Assembly (NCBI RefSeq): GCF_024396695.1
Contig: NZ_CP094359.1
Location: forward strand, 1-64,000
DNA from: Acidithiobacillus sp. YTS05
Lineage (GTDB): Bacteria > Pseudomonadota > Gammaproteobacteria > Acidithiobacillales > Acidithiobacillaceae
Direction: 5' to 3'
DNA length: 64,000 nucleotides
Both the position numbers and the translations under genes were made by a program. The notes beneath the pieces were generated by a model. The model worked only from the letters and a program-made list of their open reading frames with translations, did no database searches and was not told the origin of the DNA. Position 1 is the stretch's first letter. Every line of letters starts with the position of its first letter. This document shows positions 39,576-49,408 of this stretch, one piece after another.

Positions 39576-39613
39576 CCATATGGCGGGGCAGGTGCAGGGG
39601 CAGTGTCGTGGAA

Positions 39614-40726
39614 TTAGCTATGATCGTGGTTCTCGCGCTGAAACATCCAACCGCGGCGGCGGAAATACCAGATCATGGTCAAGGCAACGAGCCACATGAA
39701 GCCCACAACGATATCGTAGCCGTAGCGATAATGCAGTAGGGGGATGCCGTCGATGTTCATCCCGTAGATACCGGTGATGAAGGTGAGCGGAATGAAAATG
39801 GTGGAGATGATGGTCAGCACGCGCATGATGTCGCTCAGGCGATTGTTCACCATCGATAAGTAGATATCCATCAGACCACTGACCACGTCGCGTTCGCTGT
39901 TCAGCAGGCTCATGAGCTGAATGGTATGGTCGTAGAGGTCGTTCAAATAGGGACGTAGCCCGTCGGGCAGGAGGCGGTGCTCGCCGATGCTGTGGTTCAG
40001 GCGCGAGACCATTTCCTGCATGGGCCAGAGGACATGATTGAACAGGATCAGGTCCCTTTTGCTCTGCTGTATCTCGGCAAGTTGCGCTTTGTGAGTGCGT
40101 TGCAGGAGCTCTTCCTCCAGTCGTTCCACCTCATCGGTGAAGCCTTGTAACGCTGGAAAGGCCTGATCCACCACCAGATCCAGTAAGGCATAGACGAGGT
40201 ATTCCGCCCCGCTGCGGCGAAGCCGTGACTGGTCATTCTGTATGCGGTCCAGTAGTACCGTGGTCAGCCCCTGGCGCGCGGCGGACACACTGATTACCAA
40301 GCCTTCGCGTAGAATGATGTGGAAGGGGGTGACCTGGAACTCGTGACCATGCCGCGATATCTGCTGGCATTGCAGGTGGACATAGTTTTCGAAGGGCTCG
40401 AGTTTCGCGTGCTGCTGGGCGCTTTGTATGTCTTCCAGAGTCAGGGGATGGATTTGGAAACGCGTGCCCAATTCCTCTAGTTGCGCGCGGTCTGGCGTAC
40501 CATGGAAGTGCAGCCAGATGACCCCGCGATGTGCCTCGCTGCTGGCAGCGGCACTGGCAATGTTTGCTTCCTTGTCCACGGAGTAGTTTTGCGGACTGTA
40601 GACAACCAGACGTAGCTCGGCCGGGACAGCGCCCGGTTTGTCCAACAAGGTTCCCGGCGGGAGCCCGCTGCGTTGCACCTGTCCGGTAACTTTGGTTTCA
40701 CGTGAAACGCGCCGACGTCTGGCCAT
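39614..40726 (-). CDS. corA: CorA-family magnesium/cobalt transport protein
   Basis: CorA is a pentameric inner-membrane divalent-cation channel. The 370-residue protein has a long cytoplasmic N-domain with the helical stalk, then two membrane helices at the C-terminus: IMRVLTIISTIFIPLTFITGIYGMN, holding the diagnostic GMN, and IVVGFMWLVALTMIWYFRRR. The short positively charged tail fits the family. The coding start (MARRRRVSRETK) contains a parS-like palindrome at 40694-40709. It is the last gene of the minus-strand run from the LysM-protein gene, 11 bp after minE, and converges with the DhaM fusion gene. Confidence 0.93.
   Translation of the reverse strand: MARRRRVSRETKVTGQVQRSGLPPGTLLDKPGAVPAELRLVVYSPQNYSVDKEANIASAAASSEAHRGVIWLHFHGTPDRAQLEELGTRFQIHPLTLEDIQSAQQHAKLEPFENYVHLQCQQISRHGHEFQVTPFHIILREGLVISVSAARQGLTTVLLDRIQNDQSRLRRSGAEYLVYALLDLVVDQAFPALQGFTDEVERLEEELLQRTHKAQLAEIQQSKRDLILFNHVLWPMQEMVSRLNHSIGEHRLLPDGLRPYLNDLYDHTIQLMSLLNSERDVVSGLMDIYLSMVNNRLSDIMRVLTIISTIFIPLTFITGIYGMNIDGIPLLHYRYGYDIVVGFMWLVALTMIWYFRRRGWMFQRENHDHS
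40694..40709. promoter_or_regulatory. parS: parS-like site in the 5' end of corA
   Basis: GGTTTCACGTGAAACG matches the conserved parS 16-mer TGTTTCACGTGAAACA at 14 of 16 positions, with the inner TTTCACGTGAAA perfect. It lies 1.8 kb from a better site at 42518. Binding by ParB (58284-59141) is inferred. Confidence 0.75.
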
Positions 40727-40737
40727 CTGCTCCCTCG

Positions 40738-40998
40738 TTAGCCTGGCGAATGTTGCTCCGGAAAGAGAATGTTGAGCTCCAGCACCTCAAAGTCACCGCG
40801 GCGCTCCATGTGCACGGAAATCTGATCCTTCTCGACGGGCATGTATTTGCTGATGACCGTCAGTAACTCTTCCTGCAGTGCGGGAAGAAAGTCCGGTGTA
40901 TCGGCACTGCGCTCATGCGCGAGGATCAGCTTCAGGCGATCTTTGGCGACGCTGGCCGTCTTTTTTCGCGATCCGAGAAAGTAATCGAGAAACGACAT
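40738..40998 (-). CDS. minE: Cell-division topological specificity factor MinE
   Basis: MinE stimulates MinD ATPase and drives pole-to-pole oscillation so that FtsZ rings form at midcell. The 86-residue protein starts MSFLDYFLGSRKKTASVAKDRL, with the amphipathic membrane-targeting and MinD-contact segment. It continues with KLILAHERSADTPDFLPALQEELL and the dimerisation domain to LELNILFP. The ATG at 40998 follows GGAGGC and overlaps the minD stop region (TGATATG). A longer frame to 41049 lies inside minD and is rejected. Confidence 0.95.
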   Translation of the reverse strand: MSFLDYFLGSRKKTASVAKDRLKLILAHERSADTPDFLPALQEELLTVISKYMPVEKDQISVHMERRGDFEVLELNILFPEQHSPG

Positions 40999-40999
40999 A

Positions 41000-41809
41000 T
41001 CAGCCTCCAAAGAGTCGCTTGAAGAAGCCGGTTTTTTCAGGCTGTACAAAACGCAGTGGTCGCTCTTCGCCTAAAAACCTTGCCACGACGTCTTCATAGG
41101 CCAGGGCAACATCCGAGCCTTGCATGTGGATCGCCGGAATGCCCTGGTTGGAGGCCTGCAGAATGATCTCGGATTCCGGGATCACGCCGAGCAGCGGAAT
41201 GCGTAGCAGCTCCTGCACATCGTCGAGGGAGAGCATTTCGCCACCCTGGACGCGCTTCGGTGCATAGCGGGTAAGCAGGAGATGTTCGCGAATGGGCTCG
41301 GCGCCCTCCTCGGCGCGCTTGGAGCGGGCGGCAAGAATGCCCAGGATGCGGTCGGAGTCGCGGACCGAGGAAACCTCGGGATTCGTGACAACAATCGCAG
41401 CATCGGCGTGGTACAGCGCCCGCAAGGCGCCGCTTTCGATGCCGGCGGGCGAGTCACAAACAATGTAATCGAACTGTGTCTGCAGTTCTTCCATGACCCG
41501 AGCCACACCCTCTGTCGTCAGGGCGTCTTTGTCGCGGGTTTGCGAGGTCGGCAGGATGTAGAGGTTTTCCAGCATCTTGTCGCGGATCAGCGCTTGCTGC
41601 AGGCGTGCTTCTCCATGAATGACGTTGATGAAATCGTAGACCACCCGACGCTCACAACCCATGACCAGATCGAGGTTGCGCAGGCCTACGTCAAAATCGA
41701 TGACGACAGTGCGATACCCGCGCTGGGCAAGGCCGCTGGCGAAGGCGGCGCTGGTAGTGGTTTTGCCCACCCCCCCTTTACCGGAGGTGACGACGACAGT
41801 TTGGGCCAC
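41000..41809 (-). CDS. minD: Septum-site determining ATPase MinD
   Basis: MinD is a deviant-Walker ATPase that binds membrane as a dimer and recruits MinC and MinE. The 269-residue protein has the deviant Walker A SGKGGVGKTT at about 9-18, VIDFDVGLRNLDLVMGCERR, the DSPAGIESGA switch and VTNPEVSSVRDSDRILG. The amphipathic membrane anchor FFKRLFGG closes the C-terminus. It lies 16 bp after minC in the standard minC, minD, minE order. Confidence 0.96.
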   Translation of the reverse strand: MAQTVVVTSGKGGVGKTTTSAAFASGLAQRGYRTVVIDFDVGLRNLDLVMGCERRVVYDFINVIHGEARLQQALIRDKMLENLYILPTSQTRDKDALTTEGVARVMEELQTQFDYIVCDSPAGIESGALRALYHADAAIVVTNPEVSSVRDSDRILGILAARSKRAEEGAEPIREHLLLTRYAPKRVQGGEMLSLDDVQELLRIPLLGVIPESEIILQASNQGIPAIHMQGSDVALAYEDVVARFLGEERPLRFVQPEKTGFFKRLFGG

Positions 41810-41825
41810 GAGTTTCTCTCCTGTA

Positions 41826-42518
41826 TTAATTCTCCAACGCGATTATATGCAGGTGTTCACCATCGAGGGAAACCTGTGCAGCTTTGCCCCAAAGAGGGTG
41901 CTCCGCGTCAAGGGTCATGTAGACGCCGGCAATGGCTACCAGCTCGGCCTCCAGACGTTGGCAGAAAATACGTGCCGATTCGTCTCCCTGAACGCCCGCC
42001 AGGGCCCGGCCGCGTAAGGGGCCATAGACGTGGACATGCCCGTCGGCCAAGACTTCGGCACCAGCGTTGACGGCGCCCAGGCAGACCAGATCGCCACCCC
42101 GCGCGTACTGGCGCTGACCTGAGCGCAGGGGCTGGCTGAATACGCTACCGGCAGCGGCATGCGTCACCAGCGGCACATTGGAAGGCGCAGTGGCGATCTT
42201 GGCGTCGCTGCCGCGCAGGTGGGGTAGCCCGAGAGCAGCCGCGGCTTCCGCTTGTTCGTCGCTGACATTGCGCACGCCGATGGGAAAACAGCCGGCTTCG
42301 CGGAGAGTCTCCAGCCATTCGGTATAAGGTAGGGAAAGTGAGGGATCGATGTCGGTCAGGTCCAGGACGACCGCTGCCCCCTCTACCAGACGCAACGCGG
42401 ATCCCTGGGCCGCAAGTTCTGCCTGCAAGGTCTTGACAGAGGCGTCCGTCAGACGCAAGACGCTGAGGGTGAATACCCCGCCACTAAGGCGCAGGATCGA
42501 TTTCGGGGTAGGATTCAT
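41826..42518 (-). CDS. minC: Septum-site determining protein MinC
   Basis: MinC inhibits FtsZ polymerisation away from midcell. The 230-residue protein has an N-terminal FtsZ-binding domain (about 1-105) and a C-terminal beta-helix domain with [38 protein letters not shown]. In that domain the RSGQ segment and [11 protein letters not shown] are the MinD-binding family signatures, followed by [17 protein letters not shown]. The start codon lies within a parS-like palindrome (42518-42533), so ParB binding could influence min expression. It is 17 bp downstream of fdxA on the same strand. Confidence 0.93.
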   Translation of the reverse strand: MNPTPKSILRLSGGVFTLSVLRLTDASVKTLQAELAAQGSALRLVEGAAVVLDLTDIDPSLSLPYTEWLETLREAGCFPIGVRNVSDEQAEAAAALGLPHLRGSDAKIATAPSNVPLVTHAAAGSVFSQPLRSGQRQYARGGDLVCLGAVNAGAEVLADGHVHVYGPLRGRALAGVQGDESARIFCQRLEAELVAIAGVYMTLDAEHPLWGKAAQVSLDGEHLHIIALEN

Positions 42519-42533
42519 GTTTCACGTGAAACC
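42518..42533. promoter_or_regulatory. parS: parS-like site at the minC start codon
   Basis: TGTTTCACGTGAAACC matches the parS consensus at 15 of 16 positions. It occupies the gap between fdxA and minC and shares its first base with the minC ATG, where the ribosome site would normally lie. It is the best parS match in the window. Confidence 0.85.
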
Positions 42534-42535
42534 GG

Positions 42536-42868
42536 TCAGGGCCGATCGCGCCGCAGCAGCGGCAGCTTGTCTTTCTTCCCCTTGAACTCTTCTGCCTGGG
42601 GCAGGGCCGCCTTTTTACGCAGTATGACAGGCCAGTGGCGGGTGAGTTCTGCATTCAGGGCGGTGAAATGTTTCTGGTCGTCAGGCACTTCATCTTCAGC
42701 ATAGATCGCGTCAGCCGGACACTCGGGAATGCAGGCCGCACAGTCGATACATTCGGCAGGGTCGATGACCAGAAAATTAGGCCCCTCGTGAAAGCATTCG
42801 ACAGGGCAGACTTCGGCACAATCGGTATATTTGCATTCGATACAATTTTCGGTGACAACGTAGGTCAT
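42536..42868 (-). CDS. fdxA: 7Fe ferredoxin (3Fe-4S plus 4Fe-4S), FdxA type
   Basis: This small electron carrier has 110 residues. Two cysteine clusters, [18 protein letters not shown] and [16 protein letters not shown], fit the seven-iron ferredoxins of proteobacteria, followed by the usual C-terminal extension ([16 protein letters not shown]). The physiological partner is not known. The gene sits three bases after topA, whose last codons supply its ribosome site (AAGG), and 17 bp before minC, so it belongs to the same transcript. Confidence 0.94.
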   Translation of the reverse strand: MTYVVTENCIECKYTDCAEVCPVECFHEGPNFLVIDPAECIDCAACIPECPADAIYAEDEVPDDQKHFTALNAELTRHWPVILRKKAALPQAEEFKGKKDKLPLLRRDRP

Positions 42869-42871
42869 GCT

Positions 42872-45325
42872 TCAAACCTTGGCAGGGCTGGATTTTTTGC
42901 GGGTGCTTTTAGCGCCGGCGGACTTCTTGCTGCTACTTGCCTTTTTCGCGGTGCTCGGGCTTCGACGCGCGCCCTTTTTCGCGCTGTTGTCGGTCCGTTC
43001 CTCCTCTGCTTTGGGCTCCGGCGGTAGATAGTCGCGCAACAATTCTTCGATTTCGGTCGGTTCCGCCGCTTCTGGAAAATGGAAGGCGCAGTCGGCCTGT
43101 GGACAGACCAACTCCTCACCGCGACGCTTGGTGCTCTTTTTATACAGCACTGGCCAAGTGCAGCGTGGGCAGGCGCGGGCGACGGGTTCTCCCCACACGG
43201 CGTATTTGCATTTGGGGTAGGTGTTGCAGGAGTAGAAGACCTTGCCGTAGCGGCTGCGCTTCTCCACCAACTCGCCGCTGCCACAGTCTGGACAGGTGAC
43301 GCCGGTGGATTTGGGTGTGTTCAGGCTCTCCAGATATTTGCAGCTGGGGTAACCACTGCAGGAAATGAAGCGACCGTAGCGCCCCTGGCGATAGACCAAG
43401 GCCTTGCCGCAATCAGGACAGTCGCGTCCGACCGGCTCCGGTGCCTCACGCGGACCGTCGATGGGGCGGGCGTAATTGCAGTCGGGATAGCCACTACAAG
43501 AGATGAAGCGACCGTAGCGCCCCAGCTTGAGTCGTAGCGGTTTGCCGCATTCCGGGCAGTTTTCGTCGATCGCCTCGCTGGTTGCCTCGGAGCGACTGAT
43601 ATTGGCCTTCTCTTCCAGCCGCTCATGAAAAGGCTGCCAGAAGGCCTTCAGTACTGGCTGCCAGTCTTTCTCGCCGCGGGAGATAGCATCGAGCTGGTCC
43701 TCGAGCTCGGCGGTGAAGCCATAGTCAACATATTGGTCGAAATGCTGCACCAGAAACTGGTTGACTACCTCCCCCAAGTCGGTAGGGTGAAAACGCCGCT
43801 GTTCCACCGCAACATATTCCCGGTTCTGCAGGGTCTGGATGATGCTCGCGTAGGTGGAGGGTCGACCAATTCCATGCGCCTCCAGGGTCTTGACCAGGGT
43901 TGCGTCGCTGTAGCGTGGCGGCGGCTCGGTGAAATGCTGTTCGGCTTCGATCCCATGAAAGGCGGGTTGATCGCCGTTTTGCAGGGCAGGCAGCAGGCGT
44001 TGCTCGTCGTCTTCGTCCTGCTCGTCCTTGCCTTCCTGATAGACCACGAGAAAACCGGGAAAGGTGACCGTCGAACCATTGGCACGCAGTTGCCAGTGAC
44101 TCTCCGCAGTGAAATCAACGGCTACCAGATCCAGCTGTGCCGCGGCCATCTGGCAGGCGACGGCGCGTTTCCAGATCAGGTCGTACAGACGCCATTGATC
44201 CTTGTCGAGGCGGCCCTGCAGACTATCGGGGTGACGGCGGATGTCGGTGGGGCGGATGGCCTCGTGGGCTTCTTGGGCATTTTTGGCCTTGGTCTTGAAA
44301 CGACGCGCCTCTTTGGGGAGATATTCGCTGCCAAAGTGTTGTTGCACGAAGTCGCGCAGGGCGGCAATGGCATCTTCGGAGAGATTCACCGCATCGGTAC
44401 GCATGTAGGTGATCAAACCAACGGTCTCGTTACCGATACTGATGCCTTCGTAAAGTTGTTGAGCAACGCGCATGGTACGGCTGGCATTGAAGCCGAGTTT
44501 GCGTGAGGCCTCCTGCTGCAGGGTCGAGGTGGTAAACGGCGCGGCCGGTTGCCGCTGACGCTGCTTGCGCTCGACCTTGATTACCTGGAGCGGCTGGCGC
44601 TTGAGGTCGGCGAGGATCTCGCTGCGTATCGCCTCGGCAGCCGCCGCATCGGGAATGTCGAATTGCTCGAGCTTTTTCTCCTGCCACTGGCTGAGGCGTG
44701 CGGAAAAACGCTTTTCCTCCTGCTCCAGCTCTGCGCTCAGGGTCCAATATTCGCGCGCAACGAAGGCGCGGATTTCGGCCTCACGCTCGCAGATCATGCG
44801 TAGGGCTGCGCTCTGCACGCGACCGGCGGAAAGACCGGGGCGTACCTTGCGCCAGAGCAGCGGCGAGAGATTGAAACCGACGAGATAATCCAACGCGCGG
44901 CGCGCTTGCTGGGCATTGACCAGATCCATGGCAATCGCACGCGGATGCGCCACGGCGTCCTGCACCGCGCGCGGGGTGATTTCATGGAAAACCACCCGCT
45001 GTACCGGTTTGCCGTCGAGCAACTTCTTGTCGCGCAGCAGCTCTACTAGGTGCCAGGAGATCGCCTCGCCCTCGCGATCCGGGTCGGTGGCGAGCCAGAG
45101 ACTATCGGCCTTGCGCAATGCACTGGCAATGGCATCGACATGTTTGCCGTTGCGTGCGATTTCCGCATAGCGCATGGCAAAATCGTGTTCGGTATCGACG
45201 GCCCCTTCCTTCGGCAGCAGATCGCGCACATGGCCGTAGGAGGCAAGCACCGCAAAGTCGCCGCCCAGATACTTCTGGATGGTTTTCGCCTTCGCTGGCG
45301 ACTCGACAATCAGCAAGTGGGTCAT
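42872..45325 (-). CDS. topA: DNA topoisomerase I
   Basis: TopA relaxes negative supercoils by a type IA single-strand passage. The 817-residue protein begins with the Toprim domain (LLIVESPAKAKTIQKYL, then ATDPDREGEAISWHL). It has the active-site tyrosine in GLITYMRTDAVNLSEDA, and ATLVKTLEAHGIGRPSTYASII. The C-terminal part has four cysteine-type zinc ribbons, three with a clear CPxCG start (NCPECGKP, DCPDCGKA, TCPDCGSG), and a lysine-rich tail (SSSKKSAGAKSTRKKSS) for DNA contact. It follows smg with three bases between, a common pairing in proteobacteria with dprA and smg. Confidence 0.96.
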   Translation of the reverse strand: MTHLLIVESPAKAKTIQKYLGGDFAVLASYGHVRDLLPKEGAVDTEHDFAMRYAEIARNGKHVDAIASALRKADSLWLATDPDREGEAISWHLVELLRDKKLLDGKPVQRVVFHEITPRAVQDAVAHPRAIAMDLVNAQQARRALDYLVGFNLSPLLWRKVRPGLSAGRVQSAALRMICEREAEIRAFVAREYWTLSAELEQEEKRFSARLSQWQEKKLEQFDIPDAAAAEAIRSEILADLKRQPLQVIKVERKQRQRQPAAPFTTSTLQQEASRKLGFNASRTMRVAQQLYEGISIGNETVGLITYMRTDAVNLSEDAIAALRDFVQQHFGSEYLPKEARRFKTKAKNAQEAHEAIRPTDIRRHPDSLQGRLDKDQWRLYDLIWKRAVACQMAAAQLDLVAVDFTAESHWQLRANGSTVTFPGFLVVYQEGKDEQDEDDEQRLLPALQNGDQPAFHGIEAEQHFTEPPPRYSDATLVKTLEAHGIGRPSTYASIIQTLQNREYVAVEQRRFHPTDLGEVVNQFLVQHFDQYVDYGFTAELEDQLDAISRGEKDWQPVLKAFWQPFHERLEEKANISRSEATSEAIDENCPECGKPLRLKLGRYGRFISCSGYPDCNYARPIDGPREAPEPVGRDCPDCGKALVYRQGRYGRFISCSGYPSCKYLESLNTPKSTGVTCPDCGSGELVEKRSRYGKVFYSCNTYPKCKYAVWGEPVARACPRCTWPVLYKKSTKRRGEELVCPQADCAFHFPEAAEPTEIEELLRDYLPPEPKAEEERTDNSAKKGARRSPSTAKKASSSKKSAGAKSTRKKSSPAKV

Positions 45326-45328
45326 GCG

Positions 45329-45769
45329 TCAGTGCAGGATACGACGGCCATCGGGGCTGAGAAGTTGGTCCATCCAGTAGCCGTCGGGGCCGTCCTCGTT
45401 GACCATGACCAGAAAGGCGACCCAGTCGAGGGTCTCCAGGTCGGTTTCTTCCAGTTCCAGGGCCAGAAGACGGTCGATAATGCGCTCCCGGATACTGCTG
45501 TTGATGACGCCCAGATGTTCCCATTCCGCTAGCTGCCCTCGCGTTGCCACCGACAACTGCAGATTTTCCCAGGGTTGATAGCTGCGGATGGCAGAGCGGC
45601 TGTTTTCGGGGCTGTGGTCTTCGTCGAAGCCATCCATCCAGTCGAGGGCACGCTGAATTCCCTCTTCCGGGTACCCTGCGGCGAGCAGTTGCTCCTCGAT
45701 CTCGCTGTTTTCCTCGTCGTCGTCGAGGTGGTCGAGCAGGTAACTGATGATGTCGATGACGTCTTCCAT
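45329..45769 (-). CDS. smg: Smg family protein (DUF494)
   Basis: This small acidic protein of 146 residues belongs to the Smg/DUF494 family, whose function is not established. It starts MEDVIDIISYLLDHLDDDEE and ends with VMVNEDGPDGYWMDQLLSP, both typical of the family. The location between dprA and topA is the conserved neighbourhood for smg in many proteobacteria and is the main clue; a nucleic-acid-related role is only suspected. AGGGGTCT before the ATG comes from the end of dprA. Confidence 0.92.
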   Translation of the reverse strand: MEDVIDIISYLLDHLDDDEENSEIEEQLLAAGYPEEGIQRALDWMDGFDEDHSPENSRSAIRSYQPWENLQLSVATRGQLAEWEHLGVINSSIRERIIDRLLALELEETDLETLDWVAFLVMVNEDGPDGYWMDQLLSPDGRRILH

Positions 45770-45778
45770 GGCAGACCC

Positions 45779-46852
45779 CTAGTTGGTATTGGGAAGGCGA
45801 CAGAAACGCCCCCCAGGGCAGGAGGCGATATATCCTTGGATTTCCATGTGCAAGAGGATGGACGAAAGCGCCGGGAGCGTCAATCCGCAGCGGCTGGCAA
45901 TCTCCTCACTGCTCAGGGTTTCCTGTCCCAGTGCCGCCCATACCTGACGTTCTGTTTCGTCTTCCGGCTGCCGCAGTTCCCGTACCGTAGCACTCTGACT
46001 GGCAGCAAAAAGAGGTCCCAGCTCTTCGAGAATATCCTGTGCTGTCTCAACCAGCTTGGCCCCGTCCCGAATCAGACGATGGGGACCGCGGGCCAGAGGG
46101 CTGTGGATCGAGCCAGGGATGGCAAAGACCTCACGGCCCTGTTCCATGGCCAGACGGGCGGTGATCAGGGAGCCGCTATTTTCCGCTGCCTCGACCACCA
46201 AAGTTCCTAGGCAAAGCCCGCTGATCAGCCGATTACGGCGGGGAAAGAGGCCACGATGGACGCGGGTGCCGGGGGGCTGTTCGCTGATGATGAGGCCAGT
46301 CGGCAGAATGGCGCGGGCGAGGTCCAGATTTTCGCGCGGATAGATCAGATCGGTGCCGGTGCCCAGTACCCCGATGGTACCCGAATGCAGGGCACCCTGG
46401 TGCGCGGCGGCGTCGATGCCGATGGCCAGGCCACTAACAATCACCAGTCCGTTCTTGCCCAGCTCCTCGGCAAAGGCACGGGCTGTGGCATTCCCCACCG
46501 GCGTCGGGTTGCGGCTGCCGACAATGGCGAAAAGTGGGTCGCGCAGCCGGGCGCGCTGACCGCGCAGAAACAGGGCCATGGGCGGATCGGCAATTTCCCG
46601 CAGCAAGGGGGGATAATCGTCATCGAACCAGGTACAGAGATCCTGCTCGGCGTTTGCCAACCATTGGCGATCGGCATCCGTCAGGCAGTCTTCCGGGTCC
46701 CGGCGCAGCCACTCCTGACTGACGGCAGGGAGATCGGGATGGCGCACGCCAAAACATGCCTCCGCAGACTCCTGTTGTTCCAGCAAGAGGCGCTGCCGTC
46801 GTGGGCCGAGACCGGGGCAGCGCAGGAGGGCAAGCCAAGCGGAGTGTTTCAA
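45779..46852 (-). CDS. dprA: DNA processing protein DprA
   Basis: DprA binds incoming single-stranded DNA during natural transformation and loads RecA. The 357-residue protein has an N-terminal helical SAM-like region, the Rossmann-like core with FAIVGSRNPTPVGNATARAFAEEL, VSGLAIGIDAAAHQGAL, TGTDLIYPRENLDL and RNRLISGLCLGTLVVEAAENSGSLITARLA. A C-terminal winged-helix domain (SSEEIASRCGLTLPALSSILLHMEIQGYI) follows. All parts are intact. Its ATG overlaps the LysM-protein stop by four bases, and smg lies nine bases on. Confidence 0.95.
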   Translation of the reverse strand: MKHSAWLALLRCPGLGPRRQRLLLEQQESAEACFGVRHPDLPAVSQEWLRRDPEDCLTDADRQWLANAEQDLCTWFDDDYPPLLREIADPPMALFLRGQRARLRDPLFAIVGSRNPTPVGNATARAFAEELGKNGLVIVSGLAIGIDAAAHQGALHSGTIGVLGTGTDLIYPRENLDLARAILPTGLIISEQPPGTRVHRGLFPRRNRLISGLCLGTLVVEAAENSGSLITARLAMEQGREVFAIPGSIHSPLARGPHRLIRDGAKLVETAQDILEELGPLFAASQSATVRELRQPEDETERQVWAALGQETLSSEEIASRCGLTLPALSSILLHMEIQGYIASCPGGRFCRLPNTN

Positions 46853-47901
46853 GGAGTGAGTTGAGCCTCTTGCTGCAGTTTTGCCGGTCCGGCAACCGGG
46901 TAATAAACATTGGCGCCCAAGGGAATGCCGCGCGTTGCCGAGGTGATGACGGCATAAGACACCTGGGGGAAGACGCGGAAAATCATCAGGCTACCAATTT
47001 TTTCCGGGGGCAGGGGGAAATCCTTGCCGGTGACGGCATTCTTGCCCATCCGTGCCGAGTCGTCGATCTCCATCACGTTGCCCGGTTCCAACTCGGCATT
47101 TGCGCCCTGATCGAGGATGACCACCTGCCCTACCGTGAGTTCTTCGGCGTTGTTGGTTTTGGCGACGATTTGTGCCGCGACGGCCCGCTTGGGCGCGCTC
47201 GGGAAATAGTGTGGCGCCGGACTCTGGCTGATCGGCACCAGACGGTCGCCCAGATCGATTTCCCGCCGCGCTGAGAGAATACGAATTTCTGCCTCACTAC
47301 CGTTGCGCAGTACCTCTGCCGTGCCCAGGTTGACCATGCTGTAGCCTAGTGGCTTGGGGTCGGCCAGGCGATGCAGCTCTGTACCCAGACGCACGATGCT
47401 GTAGCGGGTGCCCACCGCAGCCTGGTCGAGGCCGCTGACGAAGACCTTGTCCCCGGCGGTATAGGCGGGACGCTCATGCAGTGCCGCAGCGAGATAGGGC
47501 AGTTTGTCGTACTCCTGCTTGTTGGCGACGATGGCCGGGCTGTGCAGAAAGGGCATGATGATACCCGTATGGTAACTGGGAATGGCCGCTACCTGCAGTT
47601 GGGGTTGCAGGGGAATGACCTCGACGGCGGGTTCGCCATTGGGCATCCGGTACAGGACGATACGATCGCCGGGGTAGATCAGATTGGGATTGCGGATCTG
47701 TGGATTGGCGCGCCAGATCTTCTGCCATTCCCAGGGATTTTTGAGAAAATGAGCGGCGATGCCCCATAGGGTATCACCGGGTTGTACGACATAACTGCCC
47801 AACTGCTGGCTGACAGCTGCTGGCTCGGCGAGTGCCAGGCCAGGGGCGAGAGGGCCCAGCAGGGCGCAGGCAATAGCCAGGGGTACAACACGTTTCCGCA
47901 T
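46849..47901 (-). CDS. Periplasmic LysM-domain protein
   Basis: This exported protein of 350 residues has a Sec signal peptide ([20 protein letters not shown]). One LysM domain follows at about 36-85 ([27 protein letters not shown] to [11 protein letters not shown]), which should bind peptidoglycan. The remaining 260 residues have no motif I can name but appear in homologues located beside dprA. It is probably involved in cell-wall handling; no catalytic domain is evident. First gene of the minus-strand run and divergent to def. Confidence 0.88.
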   Translation of the reverse strand: MRKRVVPLAIACALLGPLAPGLALAEPAAVSQQLGSYVVQPGDTLWGIAAHFLKNPWEWQKIWRANPQIRNPNLIYPGDRIVLYRMPNGEPAVEVIPLQPQLQVAAIPSYHTGIIMPFLHSPAIVANKQEYDKLPYLAAALHERPAYTAGDKVFVSGLDQAAVGTRYSIVRLGTELHRLADPKPLGYSMVNLGTAEVLRNGSEAEIRILSARREIDLGDRLVPISQSPAPHYFPSAPKRAVAAQIVAKTNNAEELTVGQVVILDQGANAELEPGNVMEIDDSARMGKNAVTGKDFPLPPEKIGSLMIFRVFPQVSYAVITSATRGIPLGANVYYPVAGPAKLQQEAQLTP

Positions 47902-47976
47902 GATCTCATCTCCTTGGGACTTCCGCGCCCCATAGTATTAGTCCAAGATAACCATTTTTGCGAGAACGGACCGGTT
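47902..47976. promoter_or_regulatory. Divergent promoter region between LysM-protein gene and def
   Basis: The 75-bp gap must serve both directions. Its centre (ATAGTATTAGTCCAAGATAACC, about 47932-47953) is AT-rich. No -35/-10 pair with proper spacing is convincing on either strand. Confidence 0.45.
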
Positions 47977-48480
47977 ATGGCACTTTTGAAAATTGTCGAA
48001 TATCCCGATACCCGCCTCAAAGGTCTGGCGCAGCCGGTGGCACGAATCGATCGGGTAATCCGTCAATTGGCGGATGATATGGCGGAAACCATGTACGATG
48101 CCCCGGGCATCGGCCTTGCGGCACCACAGGTGGCCGCCGGGCAGCGATTGATCGTCGTCGATGTTTCCGATGGACGCAACGAGCTGCTGACCCTCATCAA
48201 CCCCGAAATCATCGAGAAATCCGGTGAGGAGGAGATGAAGGAGGGATGTCTGTCTGTTCCTGGGGTCCTCGAGACCGTGCGCCGCGCTGATCGGGTCAAG
48301 GTGCGCGCTCAGGACGTCAGTGGCAAGACTCTGGAGCTGGAAGCCGACGGCCTGCTGGCAGTCTGTCTGCAGCATGAAATCGATCACCTCAATGGCGTGC
48401 TCTTTGTCGATCATCTTTCCCGCCTGAAACAGAACCTGATTCGCCGCAAGGCAGAAAAGCGGGTGCGCCAGCATGGCTGA
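47977..48480 (+). CDS. def: Peptide deformylase
   Basis: The enzyme removes the N-formyl group from new proteins. The 167-residue metalloenzyme has all three motifs: GIGLAAPQ near residue 45, EGCLSVP (metal Cys) near 90 and QHEIDHLNG (two metal His plus catalytic Glu) near 132. I chose ATG 47977 ([14 protein letters not shown]), the family-typical start. It overlaps fmt by eight bases, a conserved def-fmt pair that couples formylation and deformylation. Confidence 0.96.
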   Translation: MALLKIVEYPDTRLKGLAQPVARIDRVIRQLADDMAETMYDAPGIGLAAPQVAAGQRLIVVDVSDGRNELLTLINPEIIEKSGEEEMKEGCLSVPGVLETVRRADRVKVRAQDVSGKTLELEADGLLAVCLQHEIDHLNGVLFVDHLSRLKQNLIRRKAEKRVRQHG

Positions 48481-49408
48481 GGACCGGCGCATCGTCTTTG
48501 CCGGAACGCCGGAGTTCGCGCAAATCGTGCTCGCTCACCTGTTGGCACGTCAGGACCATGTCGTCGGCGTTTTGACACAGCCGGATCGTCCTGCGGGGCG
48601 CGGGCGCAAGCTGCAGGCGAGTCCGGTCAAGACCCTGGCGATGCAGGCGGGGCTGCCGGTATTACAGCCGGAATCCAGCCGCAGTCCTGAAACCCTCGAC
48701 TGGTTGGCCCAGTTGGCCCCCGATCTGCTCATTGTCGTTGCCTTTGGCCAGATTCTGCCGCAGGCGATGCTCGATCTGCCGCGCCTCGGCGCCATCAATG
48801 TCCACGCCAGTCTCCTGCCGGCGTGGCGCGGTGCCGCTCCTATCGTCCGTGCGCTGGCTGCTGGCGATCAAAAAACCGGGATCTGTATCATGCAGATGGA
48901 AGCCGGACTGGACAGCGGCCCGGTGCTGTGGACACGCAGCACGCCGATTCTGGATACGGATACCGGCGCCAGCCTGCACGACAGGCTGGCGGAACTCGGT
49001 GCCGAGGCCCTCTGCGAAGCCCTCGACCGCCTGTGGCTGGGGGAACTTCGACCCCAGCCCCAGGATCACGAACGAGCGATCTACGCCAAAAAGCTGCGCA
49101 AGGAAGAGGCGCGTATCGACTGGTCACAGGACGCCGCGACCAGCGAACGCCTGATTCGGGCCTACCATCCCTACCCGGTGGCGCACACGAGTTTTCGGGA
49201 GCAGCCGTTACGCGTCTGGGCGGCGCGTTTGGGCGGCGCCAGCGGCGTACCAGGCACGCTGATCACGAATACGCCGGAAGGGCCGGAAGTCGCTTGTGGA
49301 CAGGGAAGTCTGGTGCTGACCCGGGTGCAACCTGCGGGCAAGGCACAACTTTCCGGTGCTGATTTCGTGCGCGGCTACCGTCCGCAAGCGGGCGAGGTTT
49401 TCGCTTGA
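48473..49408 (+). CDS. fmt: Methionyl-tRNA formyltransferase
   Basis: The enzyme formylates initiator Met-tRNA using 10-formyltetrahydrofolate. The 311-residue protein has [17 protein letters not shown] near the start, the catalytic region [25 protein letters not shown] and the [17 protein letters not shown] segment. A C-terminal OB-like domain binds tRNA. The length is standard. The stop overlaps the TTG start of rsmB (TTGA), so def, fmt and rsmB are translated in tandem. Confidence 0.96.
   Translation: MAEDRRIVFAGTPEFAQIVLAHLLARQDHVVGVLTQPDRPAGRGRKLQASPVKTLAMQAGLPVLQPESSRSPETLDWLAQLAPDLLIVVAFGQILPQAMLDLPRLGAINVHASLLPAWRGAAPIVRALAAGDQKTGICIMQMEAGLDSGPVLWTRSTPILDTDTGASLHDRLAELGAEALCEALDRLWLGELRPQPQDHERAIYAKKLRKEEARIDWSQDAATSERLIRAYHPYPVAHTSFREQPLRVWAARLGGASGVPGTLITNTPEGPEVACGQGSLVLTRVQPAGKAQLSGADFVRGYRPQAGEVFA

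Noticed and set aside
39576-39613. A terminator between the converging DhaM fusion and corA genes
   Set aside because: No stem with a T run is visible in the 38-bp gap on either strand.
43000-43560. Internal similarity in the topA 3' end as a recent DNA duplication
   Set aside because: The repeats are the normal zinc-ribbon series of topoisomerase I, similar in protein more than in DNA.
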